Source: Hyaloscypha bicolor E
Lineage: Eukaryota; Ascomycota; Leotiomycetes; Helotiales; Hyaloscyphaceae
Assembly: GCF_002865645.1 (NCBI RefSeq)
Contig: NW_020194588.1
Location: forward strand, 602,092 to 666,091
Length of the DNA: 64,000 bases
Reading direction: 5' to 3'
Position numbers and translations under genes: made by a program. The notes beneath the pieces are model-generated. The model was given only the letters and a program-made list of their open reading frames with translations, was not told where the DNA came from and did no database searches. This document shows, piece by piece, positions 49,001 to 60,550 of the stretch. The first letter of the stretch is position 1, and every line of letters starts with the position of its first letter.

Positions 49001-52000
49001 TAATTCTAGAAGCTTAGTACTCTTGAATTATTACTTTCTTTTATTTCTCAATATTCTTTAAAAATGAAATAATTATAATAATATAAGTATTCTAGTTATT
49101 TTTAAAGTTAGTAAATCTTTTATTCTATAAACTATTATTTCTATATATAATATTTATTTTTATTTTTACTAAAAATAGTTAATTAAGCAGGATTTTTAGA
49201 GCTCTTTTAACTAGGAAAAATATATCTTTATATTCTATTCTATTTATAATCTTAGCTCTAAGCTTTATTATTTTATAAATTCAAATTCTATTCTAGTAAT
49301 AATAAATATTTAATAATCTATAGTATTATATATTACTTTACTAATATTTCTAGAGATCTTTTCGAAAAGAATATTAACTTTAGTTCTAGTATTAATTATT
49401 TCTTTATATTTAATATTTTCTTAAGATCCTCGAAATACGAATCAGAGATATAGAAATTATATAATATATTTATAAGCTAGTAATATCCGAATATTAATAC
49501 TATTACCTTTAAATTAAATAATTCCATTAGTATTAGATACCTGAACTAGTATTTCTAATTTCTTAAATATTTTATTTATTATATAAGCTATAGCCACTAG
49601 TTTTATAGATCTTCTAATATATCTTACTATACTTAATATACTAGTATTTCCTATTTATAAGATAGTAAAATAAAGAATATTATCTTTAATTTATTAGTTC
49701 TAAAATATAATAGCTAGATCTGGTATTTTTAAGATATTAATAAGTATTTTTATTTCTTTCTAAGTTTTTAGAAATAAAATAGTTACTCTTTTTAGTAATC
49801 TTATTAAAATATTATTAATTTCAAAAACCCTATATTTATTATAATTAAAAGTATACTAGGTTCTTAATTCGTTCTATTTATTTCCGGAAATATTAATATC
49901 TATATTTTTAGCTAGGCTATTTCCTTATTTATTACTTCTTAAAATAGTATTCTTCTGGGCTCTTATATAAGATAGCTTTTCTTTTACTCTAGCTCGTTTT
50001 TAGAAAACCTCTTTAGCTATTTCTATCTTTTTTCTCTTTCTCCTTAATAAGGAACTTATTATAGTATTAATAGAAATATTATTTATAACTAAATCTTAAT
50101 ATTATTTATTAATTCCAGAACCTGAAGTATTAGTAATTCTAATATAATTTCCTCTAAGATAAAGTAGCTATTTAGATTCCCTAAATATAACTTACTTATT
50201 TCTATATATAGATTTCGGTTAGCTAGTTCCTTTTTCTCTTTCTTGCCTAGTAAACTAGATATTCCCTATTAATCTCTGGATATTTTTGGATTAAATATTC
50301 AAGTTATAATTAAATTCTTTTTTTTTGAACTTGGGAAATAATTTAATTAAACTACTAGTACTTACTAGTAAGAAAAAAGGAAATGCTTTCTTATTTAGGC
50401 TTAAATAGCCCTTTATACTATCTTCTATTAAATTAGTAAGTATATCTATAATTTATAAGTTCTTTTATTAGTAGGTAATAGAACTAAGAAATATAAATAT
50501 ATTCTAAATTAATATTATTATTCTTATTTCTATTATAGTATTTATAGTAAATTTATTCTTTTAGTTCTAGGTCTATATTATAGGCTATATTAACTTAAAT
50601 AGTATTTTCTAATTATATTTAAGACTAACTTTCTCTAGAATATAGTTATCTAGATCTTTTATTTATTTTAGCTTAATTATTATAGCTATTATATTATTCT
50701 CTATATTTCCTGCTATAACTTCTAATATATTTTTTCTAAAGACCCGAATTATATTTACTAAGCTATTAATACTATTATACTAACTATAGTTAACTAGGTT
50801 ATATAAATAGGCTATAAATATCTTCCCGAATTATAATAGCAGCTATGTTAAGCTATTTCTATAGGTTTTCTTGAGTTATAGTAGTAATAGATAGTTTTTC
50901 CAGACTTTTTACTAGCTAGTTAATATTATTTCCCTTGGGTTTACTATTTTTTATAAACTTTATATAATTAGTTATAAGCTAAATTCTCTTTTTACTTATA
51001 TCTATAATAGCTTCAAGAAATATAATAGGAGAAACTAGTAAAGAATAATTATTTTCTAGTTTAGAAATCATATTATAGACTACTATATTTAAGTATTCTT
51101 ATCTAAGTCTAAATATATCTGGGTTATTAGTAATATTAAAACGGTATTTCTTTTTTTTATATTAATAAAATATTATTATCTTCTTATATATCTTATTATA
51201 TTTATAGATAGAAATATTTATAAGCTTAAAGTTTATATTCTTAAGAATATAATCTCTTACTAGAATAGATAATTCCCTTATAAATTCTTGATACTAAGTA
51301 ATTTTATTTATTTATTTTTTCTTTAATAACTTCTTTAATATTTTATTAAATATATTAATATAAGACTTAGATAAGATTTCTTTATTCTAGGCTTATATAA
51401 TAATCTAATTAAGAAAGTTATAGCTAATTTTAAATATTTCCTAGTTATATTCTCGGAATTTCTTTAGTAAGGCTTTAAAGAACTTGGTTTTCTAATAATT
51501 TTCTGAGTTATTAGTATAATACTCTAGTATAGCCTTAATCTAATTCTTATAAATAAGAGAAATATAATAGATAATTCTCTTTCTTTTATTATTATTAGAA
51601 ATATAATAATTTTTATATATATTTATATATTATTTCAAGAATATAGAAATATTACTTCCCTAAAACTATAGTATTTTAGGAGCTCCTATAAATAGTAGGT
51701 TTAAATCCGGTACTAGTATATATTTATTCTTAGCTATATTAATCTTAATAATTTCATTTATAATTAATTATAGAATTTCTATACCTGAGACTTCTACTAA
51801 TAAAGTTCCTAAAAAACTAACTTCTTATTTAGGTATATCTTTTAATTTAGGAACTAGAATTAAAGAAAAACCGGTTAATAATAACGGATATAATTAAGAT
51901 TCGAGTTTTAGTATTAGTAATAATAAAATAATAGCTTTTCTAGTCTTATTTCTATTACTTATATTTTCTTTTCTATTTCTTTAGCTTAATACTTATAGTA

Positions 52001-52720
52001 TTTTCCTTTAATTTTACTAAACTAGATATATCTAAAAATACTATTAAAAGTAATAATAAAAATAATAAATATAATTTTACTAATTTCTCTGATTTTTCTA
52101 AATTCTTTTTCTTTTCTTTATTTAGTATTTTTTTCTTTCTCTAAAAGCTTCTCTAGTTTATCTATATAATTTCTTATTTCTGACTCCAGTTTACTATTTT
52201 ACTTAAATTTAAAGATATTTCCTCTTTTAGATATCTTTTCCGGATTTAGGAATAAGCTTTTCTACTAAAACTAATACTGTCTCTATTTTAGTCTTTATTA
52301 TAACTAAAAATAATATATAAATTAATAGTATAACTTTATTTCCGAATACTAAAATCTATTTCTAATTAAGGTTTAACTTATATTATCTTAATATAATTTT
52401 TCTTATTTTATTTCCTCTACTTCTTTTCTTTCTATAATTAGCCTTTATTTCTACTATTTCTATATATTATACTAATAACTATATCTTATAGCTAACCCGT
52501 ATTCAAGTTACTAAATATATTAGAAATTAATATAAAATACTAAAATTAATACTTATATATCCTTAATATTTTAGCCTTAGGCTTAAGGTACTATAATAGC
52601 CCTTTTTTCTCCTAATTTACTAAGCTAATAATCCGCCTTATAGATATCTCTCAGAACTTTATAAGAGTATTATCTTAATTATAAAGTTTCTATTCTTCTT
52701 ATATTACTTACTATAAAATA
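43046..52720 (-). mobile_element. Element E interior: giant Gypsy gag-pol
   Basis: On the minus strand, reading through RIP stops, a Ty3/Gypsy pol is recognisable. The RT active site is at about 47611-47640 (FINNIRVKGP). RNase H-like sequence follows. The integrase zinc-binding and core regions are at about 45.6-46.3 kb (YQKDYNYI*KYINTYKVYQY, where former His/Cys appear as Tyr). The C-terminal tail is at about 45.1-45.3 kb (WLGSYKIKYIDQLKEYYILEE). Some 4 kb upstream of RT (48.6-52.6 kb) should hold gag and protease, but I could not identify a knuckle or DSG there. Between pol and the accessory ORF, 43.05-45.1 kb is unassigned. Total length without nested insertions is about 13 kb, unusually large for Gypsy. 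Confidence 0.75.
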
Positions 52721-53022
52721 TATAGAAAGGAAACTATAATAAGACAAAAATCTATATAAAGTATACTAGAGTATATAATATAACTTAATAATAAAATAAT
52801 AAATTAAAAGTATAAATAGTAAAGTATAAATAGTATATAGTATATAAAAACTCAATTAATTAAATACTTATAAAGAATTATTCTCTAGAATTATAGAAAA
52901 ACCAGCTTTCTTATATAATTTCTACAAGTTATATATAAAAGGCTATAGCCTTTACTATATAACCTAAATCTTAAAACTGTTAAAATAATATGATTTTTAA
53001 TAAATATGGCCTGCCGTATTAT
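52721..53022 (-). mobile_element. Element E right (5') LTR, 302 bp
   Basis: Starts TATAGAAAGGAAAC and ends CTGCCGTATTAT. It is followed by the TSD ATTAG (53023-53027). It aligns end to end with the split left LTR. Confidence 0.88.
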
Positions 53023-54478
53023 ATTAGCTAAGTAATAGTTTTATAGTTTATAGAAAAAGTATTTTAGATTAGAAGCCAGATATTAGTTAAGGTTTTTATT
53101 ATATCTAATTTAACTAATTCTATATAAAAGCTTATTCTATTTTATTTTTAATATTAGAATATCCTATATCTTATATTTGTAGTTTATTATAACTTGAATT
53201 AATAATAGTAATTTGTTTTTCTAGTTAGGTAATAGATTATTAATAGCTTTATATAAATAATTAAGAGAAAATATATTATAAATCTTAATATTTTCAAATA
53301 GTTTAATTTTATAGGAATTATTAATTTAATATAAAATCGGGTAAAGCCCGGCTATTTAATAATCTAGCTTATAATTAGAATATTATATTTTCTATTTTTT
53401 TATTAATATTTAATATTAGTATATTTTTCTATTTTTTTATATCTATTTTATATTTTCTTTATTTTTTTTTATAATATTCTTTATTTATCTAGTAATCTAT
53501 TAAGTCTTTATCTTATTTAGTTTATCTTGGAATATAATTATTAGAATTAATTAATTAAAGGAAATTTATAGAAACCGATTATTAAAGAATTTATATAAAA
53601 ATATACTAATAAAGCTATATTAGAGAATAAATTAAATATAATTAATTATTAGTAAATATTTATTCTAGTTATTTTAATAATATATAATATATAAATATAA
53701 TTATTAATTAATATATTAATTTATAATTTCTATTTATTTATTAGTTTATAAGTAATATATTATTAATAGTTTTAGTTTTATATTTAGAATTTTATTAAAT
53801 TCTTTTCTAAAATACTAATATAAATTATAAATTATAATCGGAAATAGTAAAAACTAAAGAGCTATAATAATAATAAATAGTTTAGAAATATATTTTTGTT
53901 ATATTTTCTATTATAATTATTTTATAATAAAGTATAGAAATAGCTTATTTAATTAATTAATTAATTATAATATATATAGTAATATAGCCGGATTTCGAAT
54001 TAGATATTAATTTGAAATCTATTATAATATATTATTATAAATAGCTCGGAACTAGCAAAAAATAAAATAAATCAGGAATTTTATTTTTTAATATATTTAT
54101 TTATATAATTAATAATTATAAATATATTAAATAATATTATATTATATATTCTTCTAGTAATATTATTACTATAATAGCTTATATATTTTATTTTTACTAA
54201 AATATATTATAGAAACTTAGTTATAAGTTTTATAAATTAAATTTATATATAATTATTTATAATATAATAGTAATTTATTTTCTATTATAAAATTAGTATT
54301 ATTTCGTTTAATTTATTTATAAAGGGCTTATAAAAAAAGGCTTTATAATTATTTTATAGGATTTATTTTATTAAAATTATTATTATTTTTAAAAAAAGAA
54401 AGAAAATTAATTTCGATATTAAGATTCTGAAATACTTTTAGATTAATTTGGTTTTAAGAGAAAAAGGCTTTAATATAA

Positions 54479-54512
54479 TTTTATTTTATTTTATTTTATT
54501 TTATAACTTTAT
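54479..54512. repeat. (TTTTA)n microsatellite
   Basis: Five to six pentamer units lie in element H. Simple slippage product in AT-rich DNA. Confidence 0.8.
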
Positions 54513-54782
54513 TATTTTAGTATATTAGAATATTAGCTTTTATATTCTATTTACCGAATTTATATTAAATAATAAAATAGTATTTAGCTTATTTATTTAT
54601 AAGCTTTTTTCTTATTATAAAGTATTATAATATATAATAATTTATATAAATCTGAATTTAATAAATAATTCTTTGAAATTCCGGATATTATTAATTCGAA
54701 AACTATATAATAGTAAATATCTCTTTATTATATATTTTATAATTATATTTTATAGGTATTATTATTTTTAAGAAAAATATTA

Positions 54783-54914
54783 TATTATAATAAGATAGTT
54801 ATTATAGTAATAGTAAAGAGCTTAAATTGAGCTAAAGGCTATATATCCGACTAAAAGTACTAGCTATATACTAAGTTATATATAGTAGTACTATATAACT
54901 AGTACTATATAATA
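54783..54914. mobile_element. Solo LTR of the TRIM family, TSD TATTA
   Basis: This 132-bp sequence aligns with both terminal repeats of the mini-element at 57287-58003, after C-to-T and G-to-A changes (TGTCACAATAAGG corresponds to TATTATAATAAGA). Exact 5-bp TSDs TATTA lie at 54778-54782 and 54915-54919. It interrupts the RNase H of element H and is heavily RIP-mutated. Confidence 0.88.
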
Positions 54915-55491
54915 TATTATAAGATATTACTTATTTCTATATTATTAAAAGAAAATACTAGTAATAATACTATTTGAGATATTAGTTTTAATTATTAATT
55001 ATTATTCTGGATTATAATAATAGAATAGATTTAATAATATAAAACGAGCTTTAAATTCCTTAAAAGTATTTTAATAAATCTTATTAAATAAAAAGGAAAT
55101 ATTTATATATATAAGGTTTATTAAAGGCTTAATAATTATATTATAATTATAAATAAATCTTTTATAAAAGTTATAGAATTTTAGAAAGACTTATATTTTT
55201 TTTATAATTTAAAAAGCTTTCTAATTCTTTATAATAGTAATTTTTTCGGAATTAATTTTAATATCTTTTATAGAAATAATAAAGCCAAGATATTTTATAT
55301 ATATAATATGAAATTTATATTTCTTAATATTTGCTTATAAGCCTATATTTTAGAAATATTAAAGGATTTTCTTTATATAAAATTCGTATTTTAGCTTATT
55401 ATTAAAATAAATAAAAATATTATTAAAATAAGCTATATAAAAGTTATTAAAATAATTAAATAGAATATTATTTATATAATATTAATAGATA

Positions 55492-55669
55492 TTATACTCT
55501 GCCGCTTTACTAGTAAATTTAGTATTATATAACCGTAATAATATATACGGCTGGCTAGTATTTAGAATACTAAAGCTCCTATACTTATAAGCTTCTTTTC
55601 TTAGTTTAGAATTCTCGGATTAAGAGCTACTTTACCTTACTTTTCAAGCCCAGAGACCCGGTTTCGTAA
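55492..55669. mobile_element. MITE copy 2, 178 bp, 9-bp TSD
   Basis: This is a second copy of the 40944-41123 element in the same orientation (TTATACTCTGCCGC ... GGTTTCGTAA). Flanking 9-mers are TAATAGATA (55483-55491) and TAATAAATA (55670-55678), identical except for one G-to-A change of RIP type. It is more mutated than copy 1. It lies in the RT region of element H. Confidence 0.87.
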
Positions 55670-57286
55670 TAATAAATAGCTAGCCTATTAGTTAATCCGA
55701 AAAATAAAACCTTATATTTATATATTCTATAATATATATAAAATATTATTAATTCATTTAATTTAGAATCTATATAAATTCGGTAAAAAGCCTAATAAAT
55801 TTTAAATTTTATAAGGATTTTAGCTTAACTAATTCTAGTTAAAGTTTTATTAATAAAAAAATAATATTTTTTATAAGTAATCTAATTAAATTTCTAGTAA
55901 TTAATATAGAATTATAAGCTTTTATTAGGCTTTCTTATAAAAGGAATAAGGGCTATAAATAGTAATTAGCTAAGAATAATAAAGCCCTTATTAAGGTTTT
56001 CTAAAAAAAATATTTCTTTATAGCCTCTAATTCTATTATTATTATTTTATATAAAAGGCTATATTTTAAGTATTTTTCTGTTTTCTTTTCTAATTATATT
56101 TTATAATTATATAATTAATAGAAAAATAAAATATTAGAGGCTTTTTTTTTTAGAAAAGATATTATTAAATTTAATATATTATTTAAAAATAATAAATCTT
56201 TTAATATTAGCTTTTAAAAAAGACTGTTTTTATTATTCTAGAAAACTATTAATTTTATAAAGGCTTATAATAAAGGCTTTATTCTCGAGTTATTAGAAAT
56301 TATAATATATATTTATAAAGCTAATACTAATAATCTTAATAATAAAAACTTCTATTAGTTTTCTTTCTATATATAATTTCTTTTAATATAAGATATTTAT
56401 AAAATAAATAATATTAGTTAGGAAGTTTTCTATTTAGTAATATTTATTTTAAATATTTTATTTTTGATTTCTAAGAAATAAAAGTAACTAGTATTAGTTT
56501 AGGTTTTTATCCGGATCTAATTCTGAATTAATAGAATTATATTTAGAAATAGTATTATTAATAGAGCTAATATATATAAAAAAGTTAATAATAGAATTAT
56601 TCTTTATATTATAATTTTCTATAAAAGTTTATTTTCTAGCTATTTATTATTAGTTTTTTTATTAAGTATATAATTTCTAGCTTTAATATTTATTTAATAA
56701 TTAAAGTAAAAAACATATTTCGAAATAGAAAATAGAGCTTTTTGAAATATAGAAATCTTTTATATAACCAAAAGTAATAGAAGAAGGCTTTTAAACTATA
56801 TTAAATATTAGTTTTAAATATTAAGAAATAGATTAAAATATTTTAGCTATTTATAGCCGAGAATAAAATTATAAAATCCAAGTTTAAAAATTAATAATGA
56901 AATATTATATTATTGTCTTTTATTAATAATAAGATATATTTTTAGGAAATAAATAATATAAGTTCCTAGTTTACTATTAATTCCTTAATACTAATAGGCT
57001 TAAATAAGTATTAGAACTTAAAATTAAAAATATATATATATATATATATTTATAATAAAAAAAGTATTAATAAATGCAAAATTATTTATTTTAGAATTAC
57101 TAAAAGAAGAAATATTAATTAAATATCTATTATAAAATAAGCTATAGAATATAATTAAATATAGTTTTTTTATTTAGCTAATTTAGGTTAATCTTTATAA
57201 AATTAATTTCAAGTTTATCTAAAAAAAAGTCTTTTTTTTTTAAATATTTTTATTTCTCGATATATTATTTATATTAGCTTCTATAA

Positions 57287-58003
57287 TATTACGATAAGGT
57301 AATATTACAGTAGTGGTAAAGAGGTTGAATTGAGCTAAAGGCTGTGTGCCGGGCTAAAAGCACTGGCTATATGCTAAGTCATGTGTAGTGGCACCACGTG
57401 ACTGGTACCACGTAACAAGTCCTCCCCTTCAGACTCAAAAGACGACGTCCTCGTCGCAATACAGCTATTCTAGGCTACCCAAATAAGAAGTCCACTAGTA
57501 TGGAGTGTCCTTCTCCCCCAGGAGCTTGCATCTCACTCCCAGGGCCCTGCAAGACAAGCAAGCAAGCCATGGTGACGTATATCCCAAAATATGCCCCCTA
57601 CTTGTGTATTGCCTCCTTCCCTACCACACTCTTGTTTCGTACCGTATCCCGCTTAATAACCTTCCAGATTACGACCACCGCATATGCCTTGTGCTCTAGT
57701 ATGGAGAGACACTAGCTCGAGGGAAGGTGAGGATAGGAGGTGACTCTGCCGGCGAGGGTGTGAGTGGCAGGAAGCTCTCTCTACAGGGGCGAGGGGAACA
57801 TCGCTTTATTACTGTAGTAATTCGTACCGTATCGTAAGGTCGATCAATCGTAATTATTGCATTACTACCATATGTCACAATAAGGTAATGTTGCAGTGGT
57901 GGTAAAGAGCTTGAATTGAGCTAAAGGCTGTGTGCCGGGCTAAAAGCACTGGCTATACGCTAAGTCACGTGCAATGGCACCACGTGACTGGTACCACGTA
58001 ACA
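57287..58003 (-). mobile_element. TRIM-like mini LTR retrotransposon, 717 bp
   Basis: Two 131-bp direct repeats (57287-57417, 57873-58003) enclose 455 bp. Each starts TGTCACAATAAGG (mutated to TATTACGATAAGG in copy 1) and ends CACGTAACA. Exact TSDs TATAA lie at 57282-57286 and 58004-58008. Read on the minus strand, the 5' LTR is followed within two bases by TGGTAGTAATGC, a TGG-type primer-binding-site candidate. The purine tract GAAGGGGAGGA lies two bases before the 3' LTR. The internal part has no convincing ORF, so it must be moved in trans. It is much less mutated than its neighbours, especially the right LTR and the interior. Confidence 0.88.
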
Positions 58004-58009
58004 TATAAG

Positions 58010-60300
58010 CTTATTATTTTCCTATAATAGTCGGACTTAACGTCGCGCTAAAGGGGCCCTATCCTTTAGTCAGGGAAAGCAATATGTCCCGAGAAAGCGA
58101 AGTATCCCGTACCGATTATAAAAATTTCTAATTTATATGGAATACCTATAGTAAAAATTAATTAATTTAATTACTACTAGCCCAAATTACCCTGAAAATC
58201 TGTCAAATTCGATAGTAATAGCTCGCCTAAGTAACCTCCCCAAGAATATACTTCTCCGTAATATACCAGAGAAAAATAAGCTCTATAAAGGCTATTTAGT
58301 TCCTTAAGGCTAATCCAGAAAAGACTCCTATAACTATAGTATATATATATTATATACGAAATAAAGATATAGTAAGGAAAGTATAGTAGAGAGAGAGGAA
58401 GAAGATAGGGATAATAAGAGTATAAAAGGAAAGGTAGAATAAAATTCTCTATCCTAATTAATATAAGATATTAATTTAGTATATAGTATTATATATAATT
58501 AATAGAAAAAAGAGAGCTATAAAGCAAATAATATATAACTATATAATATAGATATAAATAGAGGATAATAAAATAGCTCTATTTTAGAAATAGTTTTCTT
58601 AATAGCTAAAGAATATTTCAGAACTTTATATAATTAAGACAAAGCCTATTATAAGCTACTATATTAATCTCTATACTAAATAGAGCCTATATAACTAGTT
58701 TGAAACTAAATATTATCCGGTATTAAAGGAAACTAAAATATACTATAGGAATCGGATATATAATATAAATAAGAAAGAAATACGAATTTATATATCTATA
58801 GGAAAGGAAATAGTTATTCTAATTAGAATTAAGAAAATATATATAAAAATACTAGAAAATCGTATATTTCTTATAATAATTAAGTATATATCTATAGATA
58901 ATAAAGTAATTCCTCTAGTAATAATTATTTCTGGAATTATAATTATAATTTCTTGGTTCTATAAAAATATAACCGGCTATAAGATTATTATAGTTTCTTT
59001 TATAGAATATATAAATAAGAGTATTTATATAATTTAATTAGATTATTTTATTAAGTATAATAATTATAGTTCTAATAAGAAATAGTATATTTTCTTAATT
59101 AATAAAGTAACTTATTACTAAGTAAATAATTTTATCTTAAAAGCTATATTTAATAAGATATAAATTATCTAATTCCTCTCTTACTAAATCTATTTACTTT
59201 AATTATATAATATTAGTATTTTTAGGAAATAGAAATACTACTAATAGATTAATATTATAAATGCAATTTACTTATATAAGCCGGAATATAATATCTAGTA
59301 CTTTTTTTATAATTTTCCTGAAATAAGAAAGAAGATATTTACTATTTATATAATTAAATACGCCTTTTAGAATACTGGAATTTGGCCTATTAGTTTTAAA
59401 ATAGTATAAAGAAAGCTTAAGAAGTATAGTAAAAAGAAAAGAAAAGATACTAGCCTTTAATTTCTGGAGTTTGGATCTGAATTAGAAACTAAATCGGATA
59501 TAGAAAATATATAATTTACTATATCTACTTCTGCTTTTGCTCTTGCTTCTATTTCTATTTATAAATATTAATTATCTATTCTTCTAAAACCTCTTTCTTT
59601 ATATAACGAATATATTCTATGGCTTAATAATCTTAATAATAAGATTCTAAATACTTTAAACTCCTCTTCTTATAAAAAGTATTTAGTTATAATTAAGGCT
59701 ACTAAGAACTACCTAATACTTGGAAGTTTATAAGAGCTAGATATCCAGAATACTTGCAAGATATAGGTTAAATATTATAAGGCTAAGCTAAATATATGGC
59801 TTAGTTTCTAAAGAAAAAAATAATTAAATATATTTAATACTTTAGAAAAGAAAAAGATTAAAGTAAGAAATATAATAGAAAAGAAGCTAAAAAAGGCTAA
59901 AAAATAGCTTATAAAGGCTAAATTAGCTAAAAAGAAAGCTTTTAAAAGAGTAGAAATTGCTATATAAATAGTAGAAAGAGAGAGAAAGAAAAGAGAAAGA
60001 GATCTAGAAATATAAGTAAAAAAGCAAGTTCTTAGAACTAATATAATTATTTCTTCTAAGCTTCTAATACTAATTTATAATCCCTAAAACGAATCTATAA
60101 AAAGCGAGCTTAAAGCTATTTAAATTAAATACTAATTACTTTATAATAAGATAGCTAAGAAATAAGCTAAATTCGATTATATATAGGCTAAAGTATAATA
60201 GGCACATATAATAGCATATAAATAGGTATTAGATATCGTGAATCTAGTTTCCTATTTTGGATATAGCTTATAATTGGAATTATATAAATTATATGGGATT
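58010..60300 (+). pseudogene. Pogo/Fot-type (DDE) transposase relic
   Basis: Reading through RIP stops on the plus strand gives the layout of large fungal pogo-family transposases. An N-terminal DNA-binding region with FLKANPEKTPITIVYIYYIR followed by QRERKKIGIIRV-like sequence lies at about 58,290-58,420. The DDE core follows: LVIIISGI and SWFYKN near 58,915-58,970; LDYFIKYNNYSSNK and YIFLINKVTYY near 59,040-59,110; and IIQFPLLLNLF near 59,165-59,200. The charged coiled-coil C-terminus (ERERKKRERDLEIQVKKQ) is near 59,970-60,020. Such enzymes cut and paste at TA sites. Terminal inverted repeats were not found at either end. RIP is moderate. Confidence 0.75.
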
Positions 60301-60550
60301 TCCTAATTAAGTAAAGGGCTTCGTATGCCTGGCTAAGTACTAGAGAATATATAGAGAGATACTTCTAGCTTTAGAAGGGGCATTAATTAGTCTCTTATTA
60401 GAATTAATTCTTGGAATTAGTTATACTTATAAGTATTACTTTATAGCTTACTTACCTTAATTACTTATATATTACCCTACTATTACGTGCCTTATATTCT
60501 AATTAATTTAACCTTTGGAAAGCAGTTTATTACGAGGTAATTAAGCTATT
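60301..60550. other. Junction between the pogo relic and plus-strand Gypsy
   Basis: This interval separates the transposase tail from the Gypsy gag and should contain the 5' LTR end and primer-binding site of the latter. I could not delimit them without the other LTR, which lies outside the window. Confidence 0.35.

Larger units (their letters stand above)
53028..57281 (-). mobile_element. Gypsy element H relic (RT, RNase H)
   Basis: A minus-strand Gypsy RT end reads at about 55,265-55,340 (YKQILRNINFILYI, then SFLGF-like and NFYKRF blocks). RNase H continues across 54783-54914, where a solo LTR interrupts it, into KYNYKIYNKEIFTII at about 54,700-54,780. The MITE at 55492 lies upstream in RT. 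Element E cut it at 53027. LTRs are not found. It could be part of the same old layer as G but is not the same copy, because both contain RT. Confidence 0.6.

Noticed and set aside
57696..57878. ORF inside the TRIM element
   Set aside because: Sixty codons with no motif, extending into the LTR; TRIMs are non-coding and the frame is likely chance.
58010..58100. Terminal inverted repeat of the pogo element (AGTCGGACTTAACG...)
   Set aside because: No inverse copy was found around 60.2-60.5 kb, so the ends remain undefined.
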